From NCBI GenBank assembly GCA_934149245.1, contig CAKPER010000027.1, forward strand, positions 1 to 17,061: a stretch of 17,061 bases of DNA. The letters are read 5' to 3'. The notes under the pieces were generated by a model, which did no database searches, was not told where the DNA came from, and was given only the letters and a program-made list of their open reading frames with translations. Of this stretch, positions 7,469 through 13,376 are shown piece after piece. The DNA is from an uncultured Bacilli bacterium. GTDB taxonomy: Bacteria > Bacillota_I > Bacilli_A > RF39 > UBA660. Each line of letters begins with the position of its first letter. The stretch's first letter is position 1. Position numbers and translations under genes: made by a program.

Positions 7469-7978
7469 TTAAATATCAAACTCGATAGAATTTAATTTAG
7501 AAATTTCAAAATCTGTTTTTTGAATTGCCTCATCAACTTCTTTTAGTTTCTTTTCGATATCTGCTATATTAAAATTAAGTGTTTTACATTCAAAATAAGA
7601 ATTAGTTACTTCGGTAACTCTTTTTTTAGAATTTTTAAATAATAATAATTGTTCATATAATAATTTTAATTTTCTTAAGTTAGTATTTTCTACGATAGCA
7701 TGTTGAATACTTCTTCCGTCACTTAACTTAAAAGTATTATTTTTTTCATAAAGGATAGCCTTTAATCTAGATAATTCATTAGTATCTTTTTCCATTTGTT
7801 TTAATTTCGAATTAAATGACTCAAAATTATCCTCAACTACATTAGTTCGGCCATCTAACTCTTCTACAGATGTACTAATAGCTAATGTTCTTATTACACA
7901 ATTAGTATTATTTAAATTTTTTTCTAATTCTTTAATCAAATTCATTAATGTTGAAATATTTACTTTCATTTTATTCAT
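7469..7978 (-). CDS. DIP1984/DUF6847-type coiled-coil protein
   Basis: 169 residues from ATG 7978. The protein is almost entirely helical with heptad-like spacing. Family-like marks: an N-terminal helix, the DGRTN region (about 42), the segment LSDGRSIQHAI (about 88-98) and a final helix ending near AIQKTDFEISKLN, which resemble small actinobacterial/firmicute proteins annotated DIP1984 or DUF6847 (septicolysin-like). Their function is not established. The frame opens with GTG at 7990, but AGAGGA (7981-7986) then lies inside the reading frame just before ATG 7978; ATG 7969 (MKVNIST) matches the family N-terminus and is also possible. Probably monocistronic, with an extended -10 TGGTAGAAT just upstream. 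No signal peptide. Family assignment is from pattern memory only. Confidence 0.6.
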   Translation of the reverse strand: MNKMKVNISTLMNLIKELEKNLNNTNCVIRTLAISTSVEELDGRTNVVEDNFESFNSKLKQMEKDTNELSRLKAILYEKNNTFKLSDGRSIQHAIVENTNLRKLKLLYEQLLLFKNSKKRVTEVTNSYFECKTLNFNIADIEKKLKEVDEAIQKTDFEISKLNSIEFDI

Positions 7979-8002
7979 TCTTCCTCTCACTTGATAAATC
8001 TA

Positions 8003-8008
8003 ATTCTA
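8003..8008 (-). promoter_or_regulatory. Extended -10 promoter for the DIP1984-type gene
   Basis: Minus-strand TAGAAT preceded by TGG gives an extended -10. There is no good -35. The expected -35 position is covered by the inverted repeat at 8026-8048. Confidence 0.4.
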
Positions 8009-8025
8009 CCACACTTTTTACAAAC

Positions 8026-8048
8026 TTGGTCGCTAAAATGGCGACAAA
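8026..8048. promoter_or_regulatory. Inverted repeat, candidate operator
   Basis: GTCGC (8029-8033) and GCGAC (8041-8045) are perfect arms around a 7-base spacer, with two more outer T-A pairs after one mismatch. No T-run follows on either strand, so it is not a standard terminator. It overlaps the -35 region of the minus-strand gene at 7469-7978. Confidence 0.4.
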
Positions 8049-8050
8049 AT

Positions 8051-8080
8051 AAAAAGCCTTTATTTATTGAGTTAAGGCTT
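8051..8080 (-). terminator. Terminator of the ZnuA-like gene
   Basis: On the minus strand AAGCCTT (8080-8074) pairs with AAGGCTT (8060-8054) around a 13-base loop and is followed by TTTATTTTG. One arm lies inside the last codons and the stop codon is in the loop. Confidence 0.65.
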
Positions 8081-8966
8081 CAACACTCGGCGTATCTTTA
8101 TATAGTTCTTGTTCAATTAAATTAATATTACTCTTCATTATTGTCAAATAATCATCATTAGTTGTTGTAATACCACCATCAATACTATACATTGTATTAA
8201 TACTAACTCCTTGAACTCCTGTTGTGCTAATTAAATTATTAATAGTTTGATTACTATTTCCTTTATTAGCCAGATAAATATATTTTATCTTTTTATCTGC
8301 TATTAACTTCTTTACTTCTTCAACTTTATTTAAACTAAGCTCTTCATTATTTTCTAATGATATAACATTAAGTCCATATTTTTCTAAAAATTTAAACATA
8401 TCATCATCAACAACAATAGTTTTATATTTAGCATCTTTAGCCATCTCTGTTAAATCAGCATCAATTTTAGAAACATCATATTCTAACTTTTCATAATTAT
8501 TATTAACTTCTTCTATTAAATAAGGATTATTAATATACTCACTAAGACCCTTTTTTATATTCTCAGCCATCATTAAATAGTTATAAGGATTCATCCATAA
8601 CTCTAAAACTGAATTATCATATTTCATTCCAGTTGCAACATCTATAACTTTAAGTTTAGAGTTGTTATTAATCATCTTAACAGCGTATGTTCTATCTTTA
8701 TCCAAACTATTAAAAACAAATAAATCACTCTCGCTATATTCCTTTAATTTTCTATTAGATATTTTATATTTATTTATATCAACACCAGCAGGATATATAC
8801 TATATATTTTAGCATAATTGCCATAAAGTGAGGTCAGTAAATAATTAATTGGATATATAGTAGTATATATATTAATATTTTTCATATCGTTATTTTCAAT
8901 TTTACACCCTGTTACAAAAAACAAACACAAAATAAGTAGTACACAAATCTTTTTACAAAATCTCAT
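8064..8966 (-). CDS. ZnuA-like metal ABC-transporter lipoprotein lacking all histidines
   Basis: 300 residues. N-terminus with basic residues, a hydrophobic core and lipobox VTGC with lipidated C21, so it is anchored outside the membrane. The fold matches the cluster A-I zinc/manganese receptor family (PF01297): IYTTIYPINYLL (32-43), IYPAGVDINKY (57-67), LELWMNPYNYLMMAENI (121-137), KTIVVDDDMFKFLEKYGL (182-199) and a C-terminal DDYLTIMKSNINLIEQEL. The residues that normally bind metal are replaced: His of GxDPH is N65, His of the HxWLDP motif is E122, His of the SHDAF-type motif is about D188. There is no histidine anywhere. No permease or ATPase gene is adjacent. SD AGAGGA is 8 bases upstream. 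Fold assignment is likely; the ligand is unknown. Confidence 0.8.
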   Translation of the reverse strand: MRFCKKICVLLILCLFFVTGCKIENNDMKNINIYTTIYPINYLLTSLYGNYAKIYSIYPAGVDINKYKISNRKLKEYSESDLFVFNSLDKDRTYAVKMINNNSKLKVIDVATGMKYDNSVLELWMNPYNYLMMAENIKKGLSEYINNPYLIEEVNNNYEKLEYDVSKIDADLTEMAKDAKYKTIVVDDDMFKFLEKYGLNVISLENNEELSLNKVEEVKKLIADKKIKYIYLANKGNSNQTINNLISTTGVQGVSINTMYSIDGGITTTNDDYLTIMKSNINLIEQELYKDTPSVEALTQ

Positions 8967-8994
8967 AATGATCGTCCTCTCTATGATTAATTTA

Positions 8995-9023
8995 ATTTTA
9001 CAATATTTTAAACATTTTGTAAA
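8995..9023 (-). promoter_or_regulatory. Sigma-A promoter of the ZnuA-like gene
   Basis: Minus-strand TTTACA (9023-9018), 17-base spacer and TAAAAT (9000-8995), preceded by TG. It lies back to back with the rnc promoter. No obvious Zur-type inverted repeat was seen around it. Confidence 0.7.
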
Positions 9024-9058
9024 CAGTAAGAAAAAAATAATAAAAAAAATTATTTTGA

Positions 9059-9067
9059 TGTTATAAT
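9059..9067 (+). promoter_or_regulatory. Extended -10 promoter of rnc
   Basis: TGTTATAAT gives a perfect TATAAT at 9062-9067 with the TGn extension. The -35 position is not conserved but is preceded by A-tracts (9031-9049) that could act as an UP element. Confidence 0.6.
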
Positions 9068-9101
9068 AAAATATAGTAAATAAAAGAAAAGAGGATTTTT
9101 T

Positions 9102-9749
9102 ATGAAAATATTAGAAAAGTTAAATATACATGCTCATGATCTTTCTCTTTATAAAAGAGCTTTCACACATACTTCTTATAGCAATGAACATAACTGTGAA
9201 AGCTATGAAAGATTAGAATTTTTAGGAGATGCTGTACTAGAACTTATTATGAGTGATTATTTATATAAAGAAAGACATTTAGAAGAGGGGACTATGACAA
9301 AAATGCGTTCTAGTTACGTTTGCGAAGAGGCTTGTGCCACATATTCAACTGATTTAGGCTTTAAAGATTATATTTTATTAGGAAGTGGTGAATCTGAGGC
9401 AACAGTACCTATATTAGCTGATGTTTTTGAATCTTTTGTAGGAGCAACTTATTTAGATCAAGGTTTTGCTTTTACAAATGAATTTGTTTTAAAAGTTATT
9501 ACTAAATATATAAATAAAGGAATTGATTTCTTACATGATTATAAATCAGAATTACAAGAATTAGTTCAAACAGTTAAAAAAAGTGTTGTTTATGAAGTAA
9601 TAGATGAAAAAGGACCTGCTCATGATAAAACTTTCATTTGCCAAGTAAAGGTTGATGATGTAGTTATGGGAAAAGGAACAGGTACCAGCAAAAAAAATGC
9701 CGAACAGGCAGCCGCTAAAGTTGCTTTAAGTAAACAAGTAAAAATTTAA
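9102..9749 (+). CDS. rnc: Ribonuclease III
   Basis: 215 residues, slightly short for the family. Double-strand-specific endoribonuclease for rRNA precursor and mRNA processing, acting as a homodimer with Mg2+. The signature YERLEFLGDAVLE (35-47) carries E39 and D43; ADVFESFVGATYLDQG (106-121) supplies D107 and E110, so the catalytic quartet is intact. The C-terminal dsRNA-binding domain (about 143-211) has DYKSELQELVQ, the G-x-A-H-DKTF segment and GTGTSKKNAEQAAAKVAL. SD GAGGA is 6 bases from ATG. In many Firmicutes rnc is followed by smc and ftsY; here it stands alone and is followed by spoVS. Its stop codon lies inside its own terminator. Confidence 0.96.
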   Translation: MKILEKLNIHAHDLSLYKRAFTHTSYSNEHNCESYERLEFLGDAVLELIMSDYLYKERHLEEGTMTKMRSSYVCEEACATYSTDLGFKDYILLGSGESEATVPILADVFESFVGATYLDQGFAFTNEFVLKVITKYINKGIDFLHDYKSELQELVQTVKKSVVYEVIDEKGPAHDKTFICQVKVDDVVMGKGTGTSKKNAEQAAAKVALSKQVKI

Positions 9750-9759
9750 AGCATTTTTT
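9722..9759 (+). terminator. Terminator of rnc, overlapping the coding end
   Basis: GCTTTAA (9723-9729, inside rnc) pairs with TTAAAGC (9746-9752), plus T9722-A9753, around a 16-base loop, followed by six T (9754-9759). The rnc stop (9747-9749) is in the right arm. Confidence 0.6.
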
Positions 9760-9800
9760 CTAAATACCATCATATTATTAATTGTAAGTATTTAGAAAGG
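9755..9800 (+). promoter_or_regulatory. Hairpin masking the spoVS ribosome-binding site
   Basis: TTTCTAAATAC (9757-9767) pairs perfectly with GTATTTAGAAA (9788-9798). Two further U-G wobbles (9755-9756 with 9799-9800) cover the AAAGG of the spoVS SD. The loop is 20 bases. The left arm uses the T-run of the rnc terminator, so read-through RNA could form either structure. A regulatory role is inference. Confidence 0.5.
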
Positions 9801-9810
9801 ACGAAAAATT

Positions 9811-10071
9811 ATGGAAACATTAAAAGTAGGAACTAAATCAAACCCAAATTCAGTAGCTGGAGCACTAGCTAACATATTTCGTGAAAAAGGGAAAGTAGAA
9901 GTTCAAGCAATAGGAGCAGGAGCTCTAAATCAAGCAATTAAAGCTATTGCCATTGCTAGAGGCTTTGTAGCTCCAAGTGGTAAAAGCTTAATTTGCATAC
10001 CAGCATTCACTGATATTCAAATAGATGGCGAAGAGAGAACAGCCATTAAATTAATCGTAGAGGCCAAATAA
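9811..10071 (+). CDS. spoVS: Stage V sporulation protein S
   Basis: 86 residues, exactly the family length. The whole protein is a single SpoVS (Alba-like fold) domain: METLKVGTKSNPNSVAGALA at the start, AIGAGALNQAIKAIAIARGF in the middle (about 36-55) and a conserved C-terminal segment with IPAFTDIQIDGEERTAIKL. SpoVS influences septation and spore cortex/coat development in Bacillus; relatives are nucleic-acid-binding candidates. SD AAAGGA (9796-9801) lies 9 bases before ATG but is inside a strong hairpin. I found no clear sigma-H or sigma-A promoter in the 60-base gap, so expression may come from rnc read-through or an unrecognised promoter. The terminator begins in its last codons. Confidence 0.95.
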   Translation: METLKVGTKSNPNSVAGALANIFREKGKVEVQAIGAGALNQAIKAIAIARGFVAPSGKSLICIPAFTDIQIDGEERTAIKLIVEAK

Positions 10072-10083
10072 CTTGGCCTTTTT
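10061..10083 (+). terminator. Terminator of spoVS
   Basis: AGGCCAA (10061-10067) pairs perfectly with TTGGCCT (10073-10079), 5-base loop holding the stop codon TAA, followed by TTTT. It is the most GC-rich hairpin in the window. Confidence 0.85.
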
Positions 10084-10160
10084 CTATAGTTAATTTAAAC
10101 ATTTTAGGTAAAGCAATTGTAAACTCATACCTACATTTTTGGAAAACAAACATTTTTTGG

Positions 10161-10189
10161 TTGACAAAGACTATATTTCATAGTAAAAT
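10161..10189 (+). promoter_or_regulatory. Sigma-A promoter of tRNA-Ser
   Basis: Perfect -35 TTGACA (10161-10166), 17-base spacer, -10 TAAAAT (10184-10189). It is the strongest promoter seen here, with transcription expected from about 10196, leaving a leader of about 14 bases to be removed by RNase P. Confidence 0.85.
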
Positions 10190-10209
10190 TAGATACGTAA
10201 GCTGATTTT

Positions 10210-10300
10210 GGAGACATACTCAAGAGGCTGAAGAGGCGCCCCTGCTAAGGGTGTAGACTGGGAAACTGGTGCGAGAGTTCAAATCTCTCTGTCTCCGCCA
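10210..10300 (+). tRNA. tRNA-Ser (anticodon GCU), CCA encoded
   Basis: 91 bases. The acceptor stem GGAGACA (10210-10216) pairs with TGTCTCC (10290-10296), discriminator G and encoded CCA (10298-10300). The anticodon stem CGCCC/GGGTG encloses loop CTGCTAA with anticodon GCT at 10244-10246, reading AGC/AGU. A long variable arm (about 10254-10272), as expected for a class II tRNA, precedes the T arm GAGAG-TTCAAAT-CTCTC (10273-10289). It stands alone with its own promoter and terminator, not in a tRNA cluster. Confidence 0.96.
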
Positions 10301-10302
10301 TA

Positions 10303-10342
10303 TAATAAAAATTACCCTTATCATAGAATAGGGGTTTTATTA
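10303..10342. terminator. Terminator after tRNA-Ser, probably bidirectional
   Basis: TAATAAAA (10303-10310) pairs with TTTTATTA (10335-10342) and, inside it, CCCT (10315-10318) with AGGG (10330-10333). It also lies just beyond the end of the minus-strand small gene (10356), where the minus strand gives TTTTTATTAT. Confidence 0.6.
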
Positions 10343-10355
10343 TGTAAAAATTTAA

Positions 10356-10601
10356 TTATTTTTTATTGGTAGTATCTAATAATCTTTCATATTTTATGTA
10401 TTCTTTAAATAGAAGTTCCATATTTTCCATAATTTCTTCCTCCATCGTTTCTACTTTTTCTTTCCAAATATTTCGCTCTTTTTTACATAAAAAGAAAGGC
10501 TTTTTCTTTTTTAAATGTTCGTAGCACAATTCTAATCTATTTCTTTTTAATTCTAATTTTTTTATCTTTAAAACTAAATCATTATATTCAAAAATATTCA
10601 T
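10356..10601 (-). CDS. Small coiled-coil protein, unknown function
   Basis: 81 residues, highly charged (Lys/Glu-rich), predicted as two helices (about 4-32 and 42-78) separated by a basic KKKKPFFLCKK turn; a helical hairpin is likely. No signal peptide or membrane segment, two cysteines. SD GGGAG is 9 bases before ATG, and an extended -10 (TGTTATACT) lies just upstream, so it looks like a real gene, although I recognise no family. It faces the small RHH gene at 10717 across a 115-base gap with an inverted repeat, suggesting shared regulation. Confidence 0.6.
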   Translation of the reverse strand: MNIFEYNDLVLKIKKLELKRNRLELCYEHLKKKKPFFLCKKERNIWKEKVETMEEEIMENMELLFKEYIKYERLLDTTNKK

Positions 10602-10617
10602 AAAGTATCACTCCCAA

Positions 10618-10631
10618 AGTATAGTATAACA
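10618..10631 (-). promoter_or_regulatory. Extended -10 promoter of the small coiled-coil gene
   Basis: Minus-strand TGTTATACT, with a second overlapping TATACT immediately downstream. No clear -35 is present. Confidence 0.45.
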
Positions 10632-10649
10632 TAAAATTGCATAAAATAT

Positions 10650-10665
10650 ATTAGAAAAATCTAAT
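10650..10665. promoter_or_regulatory. Inverted repeat between two divergent small genes
   Basis: ATTAGA (10650-10655) and TCTAAT (10660-10665) are perfect arms around AAAA. It lies between the two -10 elements, a natural place for an operator of the RHH protein encoded next door (inference). Confidence 0.4.
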
Positions 10666-10684
10666 TTATACTTTGTTTTGTATT

Positions 10685-10695
10685 TATAATATAAT
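10685..10695 (+). promoter_or_regulatory. -10 region of the RHH gene
   Basis: TATAATATAAT contains two overlapping perfect TATAAT hexamers (10685-10690 and 10690-10695). The -35 is weak. The inverted repeat 10650-10665 lies just upstream. Confidence 0.4.
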
Positions 10696-10716
10696 TTTTT
10701 CATAGGTGGTGTGAAA

Positions 10717-10884
10717 ATGAAATTTGTTCCAAATAAAACAAAAGGTAAGGAACCTAGTACATATAAAACTTTATACTTAAAAGAAGTTTTAGTAAAAGAA
10801 ATAGAGAAAATAGCTAATGATAATAAAACATCTTTTAATAATGTAGTAGTAAGTATGATAGAAACTTGTCTTAAAATGAAATAA
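10717..10884 (+). CDS. Small ribbon-helix-helix-like DNA-binding protein
   Basis: 55 residues, starting MKFVPNKTKGKEPSTYKT and ending SMIETCLKMK. After a basic, flexible N-terminus, residues 16-22 (YKTLYLK) form a likely beta strand, 23-36 a first helix (VLVKEIEKIANDNK) and 39-55 a second helix starting at SFNNVV. This strand-helix-helix pattern, with a polar turn before Ser/Phe-Asn, is that of Arc/CopG-type dimeric repressors. SD AGGTGG is 7 bases from ATG, and a hairpin terminator follows. It is too short for many ORF callers. Likely an autoregulated DNA-binding protein or an antitoxin-like regulator; no toxin-like partner is evident besides the divergent coiled-coil gene. The structural reading is by eye. 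Confidence 0.7.
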   Translation: MKFVPNKTKGKEPSTYKTLYLKEVLVKEIEKIANDNKTSFNNVVVSMIETCLKMK

Positions 10885-10895
10885 TAAAGTTATAT

Positions 10896-10944
10896 AATGA
10901 AGAAGTAGTTTATTCTTTTAAAGTATGAATTACTTCTTTGTTTT
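10896..10944 (+). terminator. Terminator of the RHH gene
   Basis: AAGAAGTA (10900-10907) pairs with TACTTCTT (10931-10938), extended by wobbles and A-T pairs. The loop is 23 bases and the tail is TTTGTTTT. It starts 11 bases after the stop. Confidence 0.6.
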
Positions 10945-11140
10945 CAAATAAATATTTAGTTTAATATATAGCAATTTTTAAAATTTAAATAAAAGCATGA
11001 CAATACTAAAAAATAATTACTTATATGTTCGTATCTTGGCTAAATAGTTTAGGAATATATGAATACATTATAAAATGTTTAAAGAGTGAATTTTCATCAC
11101 CTTATCCTTATATTAAAGAACTATTCTTCTAGAAAAAAAT
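10945..11140. other. Gap without a confident gene
   Basis: AT-rich, with one 35-codon plus-strand reading frame (11025-11132: MFVSWLNSLGIYEYIIK... ending ELFF) that has no SD and follows close upstream stops. It could be a remnant of a decayed gene. No RNA gene, repeat or clear promoter was seen. Confidence 0.4.
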
Positions 11141-11178
11141 AAAAAAGCAGTTAATCCTTATTTTGGATAACTGTTTTT
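11131..11178 (-). terminator. Terminator of the cotJ operon
   Basis: CAGTTAATCC (11148-11157) and GGATAACTG (11165-11173) pair with one bulged A around a 7-base loop. On the minus strand it is followed by C plus T6, A and T7 (11146 to about 11133). On the plus strand TTTTT follows, so it can also work in that direction. Confidence 0.8.
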
Positions 11179-11180
11179 AA

Positions 11181-11741
11181 TTATTTTATATTTTTTCTTT
11201 TATACTCATCATATAATTCTTTAAATCTTGTAAAATGGATAATTTCTCTTTGACGTAAGAATAGTAATGGACCAATAACATCTGGATCATCAGCTAAATC
11301 AATAAGATTTTCATATACAGCTCTAGCTTTTTGTTCAGCGGCCATATCCTCAGATAAATCAGCTATAGGATCTCCTACTGCTGCAAAATATGATGCACTA
11401 AACGGAACTCCATCTGAATTACTTGGATATAAATCCTTTCCGTGTTCAGCATAGTTACCACTAAGACCAGCTTCTTTTAATTCTTTTATACTAGCATCTT
11501 TAGTAAGCTGATATACCATTGTACAAATCATTTCTACATGACCAAGTTCTTCTGTTCCAATATCAGTAAGTAACGCTTTTCCTTTATCATCTGGCATTGT
11601 AAACCTTTGGTTTAAATATCTAAGAGCTGCTGCCAACTCACCATTAGCACCGCCATATTGCGTTAGAATACATCTAGCCATCTTTAAATTCTTTTTCTTA
11701 ATATTAATAGGATACTGTAAACTTTTTACATACTTAAACAT
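11181..11741 (-). CDS. cotJC: Spore coat protein CotJC (manganese-catalase family)
   Basis: 186 residues, normal family length. Ferritin-like four-helix di-manganese protein of the Mn-catalase superfamily, located in the spore coat. Candidate metal ligands are all present: E35 (NGELAAALRYL), E65 and H68 (EELGHVEM), E136 (AAEQKARAVYENL) and H169 (REIIHF). TQYGGANGELAA and the GVPFSASYF and GDPIADLSEDMAAEQKA segments are diagnostic. It overlaps the upstream cotJA-cotJB fusion by one base (TAATG), with SD GGGAGG inside that gene, so translation is coupled. Probable role: peroxide detoxification or a structural coat role; activity of CotJC itself is not well established. Expression would be expected late in sporulation. 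Confidence 0.95.
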   Translation of the reverse strand: MFKYVKSLQYPINIKKKNLKMARCILTQYGGANGELAAALRYLNQRFTMPDDKGKALLTDIGTEELGHVEMICTMVYQLTKDASIKELKEAGLSGNYAEHGKDLYPSNSDGVPFSASYFAAVGDPIADLSEDMAAEQKARAVYENLIDLADDPDVIGPLLFLRQREIIHFTRFKELYDEYKRKNIK

Positions 11742-12274
11742 TACTTAATTACCTCCCAAGGCCATGGACTTTTAATCCATTTCCAACTATTATCACTAAC
11801 ATAGTTACTATCTAGACATAAAGGCCCATATTTTTTTTCATATTCCATCTTAACTTCTTTATCAATATCTAAATATCTTTTATAAAGAGTTAAAGCTTCT
11901 ACATCATTAGGATATAAATCTAGATAAAGATTTAAATCATTTAGAGAAAACTCATATTGTAGCCATTGCACTAACAAAGCCTCTCTATCATTATTAGGTT
12001 CAATATTACTAGGTTTTAAATTTTTATATCCATCATATAAATTATTAAAAATATTACCTCTTATAAATCCTTGATAAGGATCTAATATTTGTTTGTTCAC
12101 ATTATATTGTTTATTCATATAATTCATATTATTCTTCTTAATATCAACTATATTTGCCTTAGCATAGTTATCTCCATAGTTATTGCTACTACCATAACCT
12201 GGAAAATTATTATTGTATGAATTAATAGCCATATCACTAGAATAATTCATATAATCATAATTAAAATCATTCAA
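11741..12274 (-). CDS. CotJA-CotJB fusion spore coat protein
   Basis: 177 residues from a TTG start at 12274. Residues about 1-60 are Asn/Tyr/Gly-rich and low complexity. Residues about 64-88 (LDPYQGFIRGNIFNNLYDGY) resemble CotJA, which has the pattern PxQxW...GTxFxxLxxPY. Residues about 97-177 are a complete CotJB: REALLVQWLQYEFSLNDLNL, LYPNDVEAL, KKYGPL and the Trp-rich end SWKWIKSPWPWE. In Bacillus cotJA and cotJB are separate genes in the cotJABC operon. The reading frame opens with GTG at 12283, but SD TAGGAA directly abuts that GTG, whereas it lies 8 bases before TTG 12274; ATG 12250 has no SD. CotJB identity is secure; the CotJA part is shorter and less sure. Confidence 0.85.
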   Translation of the reverse strand: MNDFNYDYMNYSSDMAINSYNNNFPGYGSSNNYGDNYAKANIVDIKKNNMNYMNKQYNVNKQILDPYQGFIRGNIFNNLYDGYKNLKPSNIEPNNDREALLVQWLQYEFSLNDLNLYLDLYPNDVEALTLYKRYLDIDKEVKMEYEKKYGPLCLDSNYVSDNSWKWIKSPWPWEVIK

Positions 12275-12293
12275 AATAATCACTTCCTAACAT

Positions 12294-12327
12294 AGACTAT
12301 GGTACTTTACAAAAAATGTATAGGCAA
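12294..12327 (-). promoter_or_regulatory. Candidate cotJ promoter
   Basis: Minus-strand CATAGTCT (12301-12294) with ATA-containing CTATACA 15 bases upstream resembles a sporulation sigma-E promoter (CATA core, ATA core). The overlapping TTGCCT-17-TACCAT is a weak sigma-A alternative. Neither is a full consensus. Confidence 0.3.
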
Positions 12328-12339
12328 AATAATTATAAT

Positions 12340-12368
12340 TTGCTTAAATTAAAGATAATTAGTATAAT
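12340..12368 (+). promoter_or_regulatory. Sigma-A promoter of the DUF3419-like/xerD unit
   Basis: TTGCTT (12340-12345), 17-base spacer, perfect TATAAT (12363-12368). It lies back to back with the cotJ promoter region. Confidence 0.7.
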
Positions 12369-12392
12369 AATATTTAGAGAGCAGGGGATATA

Positions 12393-13343
12393 ATGAGTAA
12401 GGTAACGTATGATTTATTAATGGCTATTAGCTTAGTAGAAAAAAATTTTCAAAATATATCTGATCATTCCAAGTATGCTAGTATGTATATGTTTACAAAT
12501 GAGAATATTAAAGAGATAACTAAAAAACTTAATTTATCTAATAAAAATATATTAACAGTATGTTCTAGTGGCGATCAATATTTTAACTTTTTATTAGAAA
12601 AAAATACTGATGTTGCAGTATATGATATTAACATTATATCTAAGTATATATTATTCTTAAAAGAAGCTGCTATTCGTACGCTAACTTATCAAGAATTTCT
12701 TGATTTCTTTTTCCCAAAAGTTTTAAATAACAAAAAATTTTTTGCTAAAGAAACATATGACAAAATCAAAAAGAATTTTAAAGATAAAAATGCAAAAATA
12801 TTTTGGAATTATTTATTTAACACTTATTCCAAAGAAAAATTAATAAATTCTAGTCTATTTGCCGAGTCTCCTTTAAGTAAAAAAAATATAATAAATTTTA
12901 ATAATTATTTAAAAAGCTCTGAAAACTATAATAAGTTAAAGTCAAAGCTCTTAGAAGAAAATAAACTTAAGTTCTATAATATTGATATTAGACAAATTCC
13001 TAAATTAGAAGAAAAATTTGATTTTATTTATCTATCCAATATATTAGATAGCATTGAAGCTCCTGATAAATTAACTTATCTAACTAAACTAAAAAATATA
13101 GTTTTAACACTTTCTAAATCATTAAAATTAAATGGAAAGTTAGGAGTATGCTATTTATATTGCTATCTAGATAGCTACTGGGATGATATTAAGAATAATA
13201 TGCAATCTGTTGTTGCGAAAGAAGAAAATAAAAATACTTTTATTAATAAAGAATGTCAATTAATAAAATTCTCTAGTAGTCTTAATAATAGCAGTAATAG
13301 AACTAAGGATAAAGATGCCTTAATTTTATACAAAAAGCCATAA
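12393..13343 (+). CDS. DUF3419/BtaA-like SAM-binding protein
   Basis: 316 residues, soluble, no signal peptide. The N-terminal half has YMFTNENIKEI (32-42) followed by ILTVCSSGDQYFNFLL (53-68), a glycine-loop-like motif I of class I SAM-binding folds, then VAVYDINIISKYIL (74-87) with acidic D78, and EAAIRTLTYQEFLDFFF (91-107). FDFIYLSNILDS (209-220) matches the motif-IV region of methyltransferase-like proteins. The combination resembles DUF3419, the family of BtaA, the SAM:diacylglycerol 3-amino-3-carboxypropyl transferase of betaine-lipid synthesis. The substrate is unknown here, and no BtaB partner is visible. SD AGGGGAT precedes ATG by 5 bases. Probably co-transcribed with xerD, 33 bases downstream. 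Confidence 0.6.
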   Translation: MSKVTYDLLMAISLVEKNFQNISDHSKYASMYMFTNENIKEITKKLNLSNKNILTVCSSGDQYFNFLLEKNTDVAVYDINIISKYILFLKEAAIRTLTYQEFLDFFFPKVLNNKKFFAKETYDKIKKNFKDKNAKIFWNYLFNTYSKEKLINSSLFAESPLSKKNIINFNNYLKSSENYNKLKSKLLEENKLKFYNIDIRQIPKLEEKFDFIYLSNILDSIEAPDKLTYLTKLKNIVLTLSKSLKLNGKLGVCYLYCYLDSYWDDIKNNMQSVVAKEENKNTFINKECQLIKFSSSLNNSSNRTKDKDALILYKKP

Positions 13344-13376
13344 TTATTGTAATTTTTAAGTATAGTTGGTGATAGT

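Noticed and set aside
10105..10134. TAGGTA/TACCTA inverted repeat upstream of tRNA-Ser as a riboswitch or T-box
   Set aside because: Six pairs with a 17-base loop, upstream of the tRNA promoter, and no T-box or riboswitch core sequence seen.
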